Source: Planctomycetota bacterium
Lineage (GTDB): Bacteria > Planctomycetota > Planctomycetia > Pirellulales > UBA1268
Reading direction: 5' to 3'
Length of the DNA: 51,222 nucleotides
Assembly: GCA_018970785.1 (NCBI GenBank)
Contig: JAGWVR010000013.1
Coordinates: 1-51,222 of the forward strand
The notes under the pieces: model-generated
Told to the model about the DNA's origin: nothing
The model's database searches: none
The model's input: only the letters and a program-made list of their open reading frames with translations
Program-made: the position numbers and the translations under genes
Shown: positions 41,145 through 48,756 of the stretch, piece after piece
How positions within the stretch are numbered: the stretch's first letter is position 1
How the letters are laid out: the number at the start of each line of letters is the position of its first letter

Positions 41145-42112
41145 TCGAGACGGTCGACCTGACGAAGAAATACGGCGACTTCGCCGCGCTCGAGGCCCTG
41201 ACCCTCAAGCTCGAGGAGGGGGACCTGTTCGGGTTCATCGGCCCCAACGGCGCCGGGAAGACGACCACGATCCGGATCCTGGCGACGCTGCTGGCGCCGA
41301 CGTGGGGCGAAGCCTACGTCTGCGGGCACTCGATCTACACCCACCCCCGCGAGATCCGCCGCGCCATCGGCTACATGCCCGACATCTTCGGGGTGTACGA
41401 CGACATGCGCGTGATCGAGTACCTCGAGTTCTTCGCGGCCGCGTACCGGATCGAGGGAGCGGAGCGGAGGCGCGTCGCCGAGCGTTCGCTGGAACTGGTC
41501 GACCTGACCGTCAAGCGCGACGAACTGGTGACGAGCCTGTCGCGCGGGATGACGCAGCGGCTCGGCCTCGCCCGGGTGCTGCTCCACGATCCGCAGGTGC
41601 TGCTCCTCGACGAGCCGGCCAGCGGCCTCGATCCGCGCGCCCGGATCGAGATGCGCGGTCTCCTCAAACGGCTCCAGGGGATGGGGAAGACGATCCTCGT
41701 CAGCAGCCACATCCTTCCCGAGCTGGCCGACATCTGCAATCGCGTCGGGATCATCGAGTACGGCCGGCTGCTGGCGTTCGGCGACGTGCAGGATCTCCTC
41801 GCTCAGGTCCGGGGCCGTCCGGTGATCCGGTTCCGCGTCGCCGGTCCTCCGGCGGCGGCGGCCGCGATCCTCGAGCGCTGCCCGGAGGCGGCCGCGGTGA
41901 CGGTCCGCGACGGCGAGGTGCTGGCGACGCTGGCCGAAGGGGTCGGCGAGCCGTCGGCGCTGGCGGCCCGTCTGGTGGCCGACGGCCAGCAACTGCTCTC
42001 GATGCGGGAGACCGACGTCAACCTCGAGACGGCGTTTCTCGAGATCACCCGCGGCCGTCTCGGCAGGCCTTCGGAGGAGGCGCGGGCCGAGGAGCGACGG
42101 GCCCGGGGGTGA
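41141..42112 (+). CDS. ABC transporter ATP-binding protein
   Basis: This 323-residue ABC ATPase has Walker A GPNGAGKT (34-41), the Q-loop region, the signature LSRGMTQRLGLAR (a variant of LSGGQ with SRGM), Walker B LLLDEP (near 157) and the H-loop SSHILPE. The C-terminal part after 220 is a divergent extension with a regulatory appearance. Similarity is to the drug/ABC-2-type export ATPases (CcmA/Gld/DrrA-like). GGAGGGGCG precedes the ATG. There is no permease gene next to it in this window; the adjacent lipoprotein is the only membrane partner seen. Confidence 0.9.
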   Translation: MIETVDLTKKYGDFAALEALTLKLEEGDLFGFIGPNGAGKTTTIRILATLLAPTWGEAYVCGHSIYTHPREIRRAIGYMPDIFGVYDDMRVIEYLEFFAAAYRIEGAERRRVAERSLELVDLTVKRDELVTSLSRGMTQRLGLARVLLHDPQVLLLDEPASGLDPRARIEMRGLLKRLQGMGKTILVSSHILPELADICNRVGIIEYGRLLAFGDVQDLLAQVRGRPVIRFRVAGPPAAAAAILERCPEAAAVTVRDGEVLATLAEGVGEPSALAARLVADGQQLLSMRETDVNLETAFLEITRGRLGRPSEEARAEERRARG

Positions 42113-42132
42113 GCCGGCGGACGGCGGGGGTG

Positions 42133-42138
42133 TAGACT
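42133..42138 (+). promoter_or_regulatory. Possible -10 element before the FKBP gene
   Basis: TAGACT lies 59 bases before the FKBP start. A weak GTGAGC (42109-42114) sits 18 bases upstream. The ABC ATPase gene ends at 42112, so an independent promoter would fit here. Confidence 0.28.
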
Positions 42139-42196
42139 CCCGGCGGCGGCCCGGAGGAGGGGCGCCTCGGGGACGTGCCATCAGGGAGGATCGACC

Positions 42197-43048
42197 ATGC
42201 CGCCTACCGTTCGTCGTCGCGCTTCCTCGCCGTGGTGTGGCCGGCCAACGCTGGGGACATGCCTGATGGCGCTGGCGGGCGTCGCGGTCGGGGCCGGCCT
42301 GGCCCGTCCGGCGAACGCTTGGCAGGGGCCGCGGCCGGAGCAGGGCAGGGGAGCGCCTCCGCGTCCGGCGGGCGACGGGCCCGCCCTTCCCGACACCCCC
42401 GAGGTGACCCTCGGCTACGCCCTCGGCCTACAGATCGGCGGCCAGATGGCGGATGACTTCCGCCGCCCCGAAGCCGGCATCGACATCGCCGCGCTGGTCG
42501 CGGGATTGAGCGACGCGCTCCTCGGTCGTCCTCCGCGGATCGGCGAGGAGAAGGCATTTGCCGCGCTGACCGCCTACGAGCAGAAGTTGCTCGCCCAGCG
42601 GCAGGCGTTCGAGAAGCGCATGGCCGAGGCGGCGGTCGCCAACAAGGCCAAGGGCGCCGAGTACCTCGCCGCCAACGCCGCCAAGCGCGGGGTGGTACGG
42701 CTCCCCAGCGGATTGCAGTACGAGGTCCTCGTCGAGGGCAAGGGGCCGAAGCCGACCCCCGACGACGTCGTCTCCACCCGCTACCGCGGGACCCATGTCG
42801 ACGGCACGGTGTTCGACCAGACCGAGGCTGCCGATCCCCCGGCGACGGTCGCCATCAAGGGCGTCGTACCCGGCTGGCAGGAAGCGCTGCCGCTGATGAA
42901 GGTCGGTTCGAAGTGGCGGCTCACGATCCCCGCCGAGTTGGCCTACGGCGAGCGCGGTTCGCCACCGGTCATCGAGCCCAACGAGGTTCTCGTGTTCGAG
43001 ATCGAACTCCTCGCGATCGAAACGCCAAGTGCGATCCCGCGCCCGTAG
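42197..43048 (+). CDS. Secreted FKBP-type peptidyl-prolyl isomerase
   Basis: This 283-residue protein has a signal peptide (GTCLMALAGVAVGAGLARPANA), an FKBP N-terminal dimerisation domain (about 65-165: LGYALGLQIGGQM to the helical AFAALTAYEQKLL) and an FKBP catalytic domain (about 170-278: SGLQYEVLVEGKG, RYRGTHVDGTVFDQT, GWQEALPLMKVGSKWRLTIP, AYGERG and FEIELLAIE). It catalyses Pro isomerisation and assists folding of exported proteins. The layout matches FkpA/Mip-type proteins. GGGAGGA precedes the ATG. The gap to the next gene is 29 bases. Confidence 0.92.
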   Translation: MPPTVRRRASSPWCGRPTLGTCLMALAGVAVGAGLARPANAWQGPRPEQGRGAPPRPAGDGPALPDTPEVTLGYALGLQIGGQMADDFRRPEAGIDIAALVAGLSDALLGRPPRIGEEKAFAALTAYEQKLLAQRQAFEKRMAEAAVANKAKGAEYLAANAAKRGVVRLPSGLQYEVLVEGKGPKPTPDDVVSTRYRGTHVDGTVFDQTEAADPPATVAIKGVVPGWQEALPLMKVGSKWRLTIPAELAYGERGSPPVIEPNEVLVFEIELLAIETPSAIPRP

Positions 43049-43077
43049 CAGCCCGTGGAAAGTCCGGAACCCGCACG

Positions 43078-44343
43078 ATGCCCCGTTTCCCGTCGATCGT
43101 GTGCGCCGGCGCCCTCGTGGCCGTGGCCCTGGCGTGGGGGCACGCGGTCGGCCACGCGCAGCCCCCGGCCGGCGGCACCCGCGCCGACGGGGCCGGCGGC
43201 GACCGGATGCGGCAGGTCCGGGAGCGGATGGTGCGCGACGACCTCGTCGCCGGCGGGATCACCGACCAGCGCGTGCTGGCGGCGATGCGCGACACGCCGC
43301 GCCACGAATTCGTGCCGGTCCCGCAGCGCCAGCTGGCCTACGTCGACATGGCCCTGCCGATCGGGGAGAAGCAGACGATCTCCGGGATCTTCGTCGTCGC
43401 CTACATGACCGAGCAGCTGGCGCCGAAGGCCACCGACAAGGTGCTCGAGATCGGCACCGGGAGCGGGTACCAGGCGGCGGTGCTCTCGCCCCTGGTCGAC
43501 ACCGTCTACTCGATCGAGATCAACAAGACGCTCGGTGAACGGGCGGCGCGGACGCTCGAACGGCTCGGCTACGCCAACGTCGTCACCCGCGTCGGCGACG
43601 GGTTCGCCGGTTGGCCGGAGCACGCGCCGTTCGACAAGATCATCGTCACCTGTTCGCCGGAGGACGTGCCGGCGCCGCTGGTGGAGCAGCTCGCCGACGG
43701 CGGCCGGATGGTGATCCCGGTCGGGGAACGCTACGAGCAGACGCTCGTCCTCCTCACCAAACGCGACGGGCAGCTGGTGCGCGAGGCCCTGGTGCCGAGC
43801 CTGTTCGTGCCGATGACGGGGGCCGCCGAGGAAGCGCGGAAGGTCCAGCCCGACGGCGCCCACCCGGCGCTCGAGAACGGCGGGTTCGAGACGGTGCTTC
43901 CCGGGACCGACGTCCCGACCGCCTGGTACTACGGCCGGCAGGCGAGCCTGCAGCAGGGGGACGATGCTCCCCAGGGAGATCGCTACCTGCGGATCACCAA
44001 CGCCGAGCCGGGGCGCCCCGCGCAGATCTTCCAGGGATTCGCGGTCGACGGGCGGGAGGTCGCGCGGCTCTCGCTCGTGGCCCGGTTGCAGGGGGAGGCG
44101 CTGCGCGACGGCATGTCGGCCGACGAGGCGCCGGCGCTGGCGGTGCAGTTCTTCGACGAGAAACGCTCACGCACCGGGCGGGCGCTGGTCGGCCCGTGGC
44201 GCGGCACATTCGGGTGGCGCGAGGTGAGCGGGTCGGTCCCGGTGCCGGGGTGGGCGCGCGAGGCGATCCTCCAGGTCGGGCTGCTCGGGGCGACGGGGCA
44301 GCTCGACGTCGACGACGTCCGGATCGACGCCGTCCCGCGGTGA
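43078..44343 (+). CDS. Exported protein-L-isoaspartate O-methyltransferase with extra C-terminal domain
   Basis: This 421-residue protein starts with a signal peptide (VCAGALVAVALAWGHAVGHA, AxA near residue 27). The middle is a PCMT-type methyltransferase: MRDTPRHEFVP, PIGEKQTIS, the SAM motif VLEIGTGSGYQAAVLS (about 122-137) and PFDKIIVTCSPEDVP. It repairs isoaspartyl residues using SAM in the family. The C-terminal 160 residues (from about 262) are an added beta-sandwich-like domain (ENGGFETVLPGTDVPTAWYY; PWRGTFGWREVSGSV), similar to carbohydrate-binding modules. The longer ORF start at 42913 lies inside the FKBP gene and is rejected. It follows the FKBP gene by 29 bases, so both may handle exported proteins. 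Confidence 0.85.
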   Translation: MPRFPSIVCAGALVAVALAWGHAVGHAQPPAGGTRADGAGGDRMRQVRERMVRDDLVAGGITDQRVLAAMRDTPRHEFVPVPQRQLAYVDMALPIGEKQTISGIFVVAYMTEQLAPKATDKVLEIGTGSGYQAAVLSPLVDTVYSIEINKTLGERAARTLERLGYANVVTRVGDGFAGWPEHAPFDKIIVTCSPEDVPAPLVEQLADGGRMVIPVGERYEQTLVLLTKRDGQLVREALVPSLFVPMTGAAEEARKVQPDGAHPALENGGFETVLPGTDVPTAWYYGRQASLQQGDDAPQGDRYLRITNAEPGRPAQIFQGFAVDGREVARLSLVARLQGEALRDGMSADEAPALAVQFFDEKRSRTGRALVGPWRGTFGWREVSGSVPVPGWAREAILQVGLLGATGQLDVDDVRIDAVPR

Positions 44344-44747
44344 GCGGGAAGTGCACCGGCATCCGCGGCGGGCGCCCGGTCGGACACCGGGAAAACCCCG
44401 GTGAACGCGGCCGGTGGCGACGCTCGTCGTCGGCGTTCGCGGCCGGGCGTCGCGGTGCCGGTCGCAGCGATCGTGACGGTGATCCGGCCTCCGGTGCCGC
44501 CCTACCTGACGCGTTGGGCTCGCCGGCCACCGGTGGGGTGTCGACAAAGTTGACCCAGTCCGGACAAACTTCTTGATTTACCCGGATTGCGAATTATGGT
44601 TGAGCCGCGAGTGGCACCGGCAGCACGATCGGCAGAGACGCCGGCCCCGTGGTTCCTGTCGCCGCCCATCGCAGTCGCCCGGTTGCACGTCGCCCTCGTC
44701 CTTCGTTCTCCCCTCCTCATCCCCCTCTTTCGCGGAGATTGTCTCTG
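44344..44747 (+). other. Intergenic region before the TIGR03000 gene
   Basis: No gene was found. Short open frames across it are without recognisable features. The 3' half is A+T-richer and carries a possible promoter: TTGATT (44573-44578), 16 bases, TATGGT (44595-44600), with a second TTGACC at 44550-44555. The leader between it and the start at 44748 would be about 140 bases, pyrimidine-rich toward the end. Confidence 0.45.
44573..44600 (+). promoter_or_regulatory. Putative promoter of the TIGR03000 gene
   Basis: TTGATT (44573-44578) and TATGGT (44595-44600) are 16 bases apart within an A+T-rich island. The downstream gene is isolated and ends in a strong terminator, so it needs its own promoter. 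Confidence 0.35.
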
Positions 44748-45905
44748 ATGGTCATGCGTCACTGCTTCCGTCATGCGGGAGTCATCACTTTTCTGGCGGT
44801 CGCGGCCATGGCCTGCGACGCACACGCCGGGTGGCACCACCGCTACCGTGCGGCCTATGGGTCGGCCGGCAGCTCCGGTGGTTCGTCGGGCGGCAGCTCG
44901 GGCGGTAGCTATGGCGGCTCGTCGGGCGGCAGCTCGGGAGGCAGCTACGGCTCGTCGGGCGGTAGCTACGGCTCGCACGGTTCCTACGGCAGCGTCGGCG
45001 GTCACTTCGCCGCCAAGCGCGCGTGGCGCTCCTACCGTCACTCGCTGCACCACGGCTCGTACGGCTCGTCGGGCGGCAGCTCGGGGGGCGGTTACGGCGG
45101 CAGCTCCGGCGGCAGCTACGGCGGGTCGTCGGGCGGCGGTTCGGGCGGCGGCTCGTACGGGTCGTATGGCTCGTACGGTGGCTACGGCCCGGCGCCGGCC
45201 TACACCTCGGGCTATTCCAGCTATCCGTCCGGGACGGTGATCGGCGGCGAGCAGATCATCAGCGAGGGTGCGGTGTACGGCAGCCCGGTGTACGACGGTG
45301 GTTCGGCGATCGAGTCGGTCCCCAGCTCCGCCCCGATCATCGACAGCTCCTCGGTCGAGCCGACGGTTCCGGCCGACGGCGCGATGCTCGTCGTCCGTCT
45401 CCCGGCCGACGCCGAGGTGTTCGTCAACGGCTCGAAGACTGCGGCCACCGGGTCCCTGCGGCGCTACATGTCGCGCGGTCTGGAGTCGGGTCGTGAGTAC
45501 GACTTCGTCGTCAAGGTCGTGACCAAGCGTGACGGAGAGCCCCGCGAGGAGACGAAGGTCGCCTCCCTCACGGCCGGTGGCCGCGAGCAGCTCGACTTCA
45601 CCGCGCCGGTCGCGGCCCGGGCCGCCCGGAAGACCAGCCTCACGCTCCGCGTTCCCGCCGAGGCCAAAGTGTGGCTCGCCGGAAATGCCACCGTGTCGCA
45701 GGGCGAGGTCCGCGTGTTCGAGACCAGCCAGCTGACCGACGGGCAGGCCTGGCGGAACTACGAGATCCGCGTCGCCACGGTCGTCGACGGCCGCGAGCAG
45801 GTGGTCTCGAAGACGATCGACCTGATCGGCGGCAGCACCGTCGAGCTGGAGCTTGATCCGGCGCTGCGGACCGCCTCTGCCGAGGCCACCGCCGCGGTGC
45901 GCTGA
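44748..45905 (+). CDS. Secreted Gly/Ser-rich protein with two TIGR03000 domains
   Basis: This 385-residue protein has a signal peptide (GVITFLAVAAMACDAHAG), a low-complexity region of SSGG/SYGG repeats (about 38-150) and two C-terminal copies of the TIGR03000 domain known from planctomycetes: SLRRYMSRGLESGREYDFVV (about 212-283) and the second around EVRVFETSQLTDGQAWRNYE (about 298-371). Function is unknown; the domain is thought to be extracytoplasmic. The Gly/Ser part is encoded by imperfect tandem DNA repeats. The ATG at 44748 is used; 44754 is possible. It is a monocistronic unit. Confidence 0.83.
   Translation: MVMRHCFRHAGVITFLAVAAMACDAHAGWHHRYRAAYGSAGSSGGSSGGSSGGSYGGSSGGSSGGSYGSSGGSYGSHGSYGSVGGHFAAKRAWRSYRHSLHHGSYGSSGGSSGGGYGGSSGGSYGGSSGGGSGGGSYGSYGSYGGYGPAPAYTSGYSSYPSGTVIGGEQIISEGAVYGSPVYDGGSAIESVPSSAPIIDSSSVEPTVPADGAMLVVRLPADAEVFVNGSKTAATGSLRRYMSRGLESGREYDFVVKVVTKRDGEPREETKVASLTAGGREQLDFTAPVAARAARKTSLTLRVPAEAKVWLAGNATVSQGEVRVFETSQLTDGQAWRNYEIRVATVVDGREQVVSKTIDLIGGSTVELELDPALRTASAEATAAVR
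44870..45180 (+). repeat. Imperfect tandem repeats encoding Gly/Ser/Tyr-rich tract
   Basis: Short units such as GGCTCGTCGGGCGGCAGCTC recur with small changes through this interval, broken by a non-repetitive stretch at about 45000-45055. They encode the SSGG and SYGG runs of the TIGR03000 protein and are prone to length variation. Confidence 0.7.
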
Positions 45906-45934
45906 GGCTCCGGTCGGCCAATCGCGTCCCATCC

Positions 45935-45973
45935 GACTCCCGCGCGGCCCGCGCCGCGCGGGAGTCTTTTTTT
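45935..45973 (+). terminator. Intrinsic terminator of the TIGR03000 gene
   Basis: A perfect 14-bp stem (45935-45948 with 45953-45966; arms GACTCCCGCGCGGC and GCCGCGCGGGAGTC) closes on CCGC and is followed by seven T residues (45967-45973). It lies 30 bases after the stop codon. Confidence 0.93.
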
Positions 45974-46029
45974 GCGCCGTCGGGGCCCGGGAGACGGTTG
46001 TCCGGTTTCTGCGGCGTGCCGGTGCGGAT

Positions 46030-46035
46030 TACAGT
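46030..46035 (+). promoter_or_regulatory. Possible -10 element of the HTTM gene pair
   Basis: TACAGT lies 41 bases before the ATG at 46077, just after the strong terminator, where a promoter for the next unit is required. No good -35 at the right distance was found. Confidence 0.3.
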
Positions 46036-46076
46036 CGCGTCGGCCCGCGCGTCGATGGTCCCTCCAGAGTGCCCCG

Positions 46077-46718
46077 ATGGTCTCCGCGCCTGCCGCCGCC
46101 GCGCCCTGGAGCCGACCCGCCCGCGTCGCGGCGTCGGCGGCGATCCTCGTGTACCTCGCGGCGGTCGTGGTGCCTCCGCTCGCCGGCCCGCCCCCTGCCA
46201 GCGACCTCGCCCGCGTGCTGATCCAGCCGCTGCGTCCGCTGGTCGGGACGCTGGCCCTCGGCCACGGCTACCGGTTCTTCGCCCCCAACCCGGGCCCCGG
46301 GCACTCGCTGCGCTATCGGGTTTCGCGGCCGGACGGGTCGTCGCTCGCCGGCAGCCTCCCCGACGCCACGGCCGACCGGCCGCGACTCCTCTACCACCGC
46401 CGCTTCATGGTCGCCGAGAAGATCGCGGCGCTCGTGCCCCAGGCCGACGCGCCCGACGACGTCCGCCAACGCGCGCGGGGCGACTGGCTGCCGCTGGTGC
46501 GGGGCGTCGCCGGCCAGGTGCTCGAGCGCCATCGCGGCGTGGTCGTCGAGATCGAGCTCGTCGAGCACCATCTTCCCGGCCCGGAGGAGTTCGGTGATCG
46601 GCCCGCGGGTGAATCCGCCGGGGCAGGGGAGGGGGAGGCGCCCGGTGGCGACGTCGTCGTGCCCTTGGGCACGTTCACCTGGCAGGATGCGCCCGGCGGC
46701 GCCGGGGTGGCGCGATGA
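46077..46718 (+). CDS. Small membrane-anchored partner of the HTTM protein
   Basis: This 213-residue protein has one N-terminal membrane helix (about 18-37, ASAAILVYLAAVVVPPLAG) and an extracytoplasmic part with YRFFAPNPGPGHSLRYRV, a motif that accompanies HTTM genes in planctomycetes. It continues with RLLYHRRFMVAEKI. Activity is unknown; it probably forms a unit with the next gene. The ATG at 46077 is chosen because the motif-bearing part begins soon after. The stop overlaps the HTTM start (ATGA). It begins the unit after the terminator at 45973. Confidence 0.68.
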   Translation: MVSAPAAAAPWSRPARVAASAAILVYLAAVVVPPLAGPPPASDLARVLIQPLRPLVGTLALGHGYRFFAPNPGPGHSLRYRVSRPDGSSLAGSLPDATADRPRLLYHRRFMVAEKIAALVPQADAPDDVRQRARGDWLPLVRGVAGQVLERHRGVVVEIELVEHHLPGPEEFGDRPAGESAGAGEGEAPGGDVVVPLGTFTWQDAPGGAGVAR

Positions 46719-47722
46719 AGAGGGGCCGTGTCGCGAGCCCCGACGTGATCCGCGGGCCGTGGAGCCCCGCCGACGCGGCCGTCGCCGAGCCGGGCTGGAT
46801 CGGTGCCTGGCGCGACGCCTGGAACCGGTTCTGGTTCACTCCCGCCGATCCACTCCCGTTGGTCGTGGTGCGGATCTGCACCGGATGCCTGCTGGCCTGG
46901 GCGAACCTCGTGTGGCTCGCCGACGCGCCGGCGTTTTTCGGTGACCAGGCTTGGTTGCCGCCGGCCGACGTGTGGCGCGTCAACGACCAGCCGTGGCAGT
47001 GGAGCTGGTTCTTCTCCGCCGGTGGCCCGTGGGGCGTGCGCGGCCTGGCAACGCTGGCGCTGGTGGCCGCGGTCTGCCTGGCGGTGGGGTTCCTCACGCC
47101 GCTGGCGGCACTGGTGTCGTTCGTCGGCCTGGTGAGCAGCGTCAATCGAGCGCCGCTCAACGTGTTCGGTCTCGACGACACGCTGGGGATGCTGCTGGTG
47201 CCCCTCGTCGTGGGGCCGGCCGGGGCGCTGGCGAGCGTCGATCGCCGCCTGTGGCCCGACCGGACGGCGGCAGCCCCCTCCGTCCGCGCCAACGTCGCCC
47301 TGCGGCTGCTGCAGGTCCACCTCTGCGTCGTCTACGGTTTCTCGGGGTGTGCCAAGCTGCTCGGCGCGAGCTGGTGGGAGGGGACGGCGCTGTGGGGGGC
47401 GGTCGCCAACGGCCAGTACCGGACGCTCGACCTGACGTGGCTGGCCCGCCATCCGCTCCTCGTCAACGCCCTCACGCTCGCCACGCTCTTCTGGGAGGTC
47501 TCCTATCCGGCGCTGGTCTGGCCGCGGTTGACGCGCCGACTCGCCCTCGGAATGGCGGTGGCCGTCCATCTTGGCATCGGGCTGGCGATGGGGATGATGG
47601 AGTTCGGCCTGGCGATGATCACCGCCAATCTGGCGTTCGTGCCGGCGGCGGTGTTTCGGCGTCGGTCGGCCAACCATGCCGCCCCGGAGCGGGTTCCCCA
47701 GCGTGTGAGGAGCGTCTCGTGA
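46715..47722 (+). CDS. HTTM domain multi-helix membrane protein (gamma-carboxylase-like)
   Basis: This 335-residue protein has the HTTM (horizontally transferred transmembrane) domain related to vitamin-K-dependent gamma-carboxylase. Seen are about six hydrophobic helices, the N-terminal FWFTPADPLPLVVVRICTG stretch, VSSVNRAPLNVFGLDDTLGM, and FSGCAKLLGASWWEGTALWG. Enzyme activity is not established in bacteria. The start overlaps the upstream stop, and its own stop overlaps the asd start (GTGA), giving an operon with metabolic genes; the functional link is unknown. Confidence 0.85.
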   Translation: MKRGRVASPDVIRGPWSPADAAVAEPGWIGAWRDAWNRFWFTPADPLPLVVVRICTGCLLAWANLVWLADAPAFFGDQAWLPPADVWRVNDQPWQWSWFFSAGGPWGVRGLATLALVAAVCLAVGFLTPLAALVSFVGLVSSVNRAPLNVFGLDDTLGMLLVPLVVGPAGALASVDRRLWPDRTAAAPSVRANVALRLLQVHLCVVYGFSGCAKLLGASWWEGTALWGAVANGQYRTLDLTWLARHPLLVNALTLATLFWEVSYPALVWPRLTRRLALGMAVAVHLGIGLAMGMMEFGLAMITANLAFVPAAVFRRRSANHAAPERVPQRVRSVS

Positions 47723-48756
47723 TCGACACCATCGCCGTCGTCGGCGCCACCGGCGCCGTCGGGCGGATCATCGTCCGGCTGCTCGTGGAGCGGGCCTTTC
47801 CCGCCCGGCGGATCAAGCTGCTGGCCTCGAAGCGTTCGGCGGGGGCCACGCTGTCGGTGGCCGGCACGAGCCTGCCGATCGAGGAGCTGACGCCGGAGTC
47901 GTTCGCCGGCGTCGAGATCGCGATCGGCAGCACCCCCGACGAGGTCGCCGCCGAGTTCGTGCCCTGGGCACTGGAGCGCGGCACCGTCGTCGTCGACGAG
48001 AGCGGGCAGTTCCGCATGCGTCCCGACGTGCCGCTGGTGATCCCCGAGGTCAACGCCGCGGCGCTCGACGGCCACCACGGGCTGATATCGAGCCCCAACT
48101 GCTCGACGACGCAGATGGTGATGGTGATGAAGCCGCTCCACGACGCCGCCCGCGTCCGCCGGGTCGTGGTCAGCACCTACCAGGCGGTCAGTGGGGCGGG
48201 GCTGGCGGCCACTGACGAGCTCCGCGGGGCCACTGCCGCCTGGCTCGAGGGGCGGGCCGAGCCGCGCGCCGTGTTTCCCCATCCGATCGCCGCCAACCTC
48301 ATCCCGCAGATCGGCTCGCCGAAGGGGGGCGGGTCGACGAGCGAGGAACTGAAGATGGTCCTCGAGACGCGGAAGATCCTCGGCGACGAGTCGATCGGCG
48401 TCTGTGCGACCTGCGTCCGGGTGCCGGTCGGCAACTGCCACAGCGAATCGATCCTCATCGAGACGGAACGCAAGCTGTCGGCCGCCGAGGCACGGCGGCT
48501 GCTCGCCGCCGCGCCGGGGATCGTCGTCGTCGACGATCTCGAGGCGCGCAGCTACCCGCAGCCGCGCAGCTGCGACGGGCGCGACGAGGTGTTCGTGGGG
48601 CGGATCCGCGAGGACGAGTCGTGCCCCGCGGGGATCGCGCTGTGGTGCGTGTCCGACAACCTCCGCAAGGGGGCCGCCACCAACGCCGTGCAGATCGCCG
48701 AGCTGCTGGCGACGAAACGGCCGAGGCGGGCAGGGGGGGTCGCGGTGGGCGCATGA
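47719..48756 (+). CDS. asd: Aspartate-semialdehyde dehydrogenase
   Basis: This 345-residue enzyme makes aspartate semialdehyde for Lys, Thr and Met (and diaminopimelate) synthesis. Seen are the NAD(P)-binding GATGAVG (9-15), active-site Cys128 in SSPNCSTTQ, and the GNCHSESI segment with the catalytic His. GTG 47719 overlaps the HTTM stop and GAGGAGCG lies just upstream. The stop overlaps the truA start (ATGA). Confidence 0.94.
   Translation: MIDTIAVVGATGAVGRIIVRLLVERAFPARRIKLLASKRSAGATLSVAGTSLPIEELTPESFAGVEIAIGSTPDEVAAEFVPWALERGTVVVDESGQFRMRPDVPLVIPEVNAAALDGHHGLISSPNCSTTQMVMVMKPLHDAARVRRVVVSTYQAVSGAGLAATDELRGATAAWLEGRAEPRAVFPHPIAANLIPQIGSPKGGGSTSEELKMVLETRKILGDESIGVCATCVRVPVGNCHSESILIETERKLSAAEARRLLAAAPGIVVVDDLEARSYPQPRSCDGRDEVFVGRIREDESCPAGIALWCVSDNLRKGAATNAVQIAELLATKRPRRAGGVAVGA

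Noticed and set aside
42913-43077. Upstream start of the methyltransferase
   Set aside because: It lies inside the FKBP gene and would bury the signal peptide; ATG 43078 fits better.
44870-45180. Tandem repeats as a possible CRISPR array
   Set aside because: Units are short, imperfect and in frame with a secreted Gly/Ser-rich protein; there are no spacers of constant length and no cas genes.
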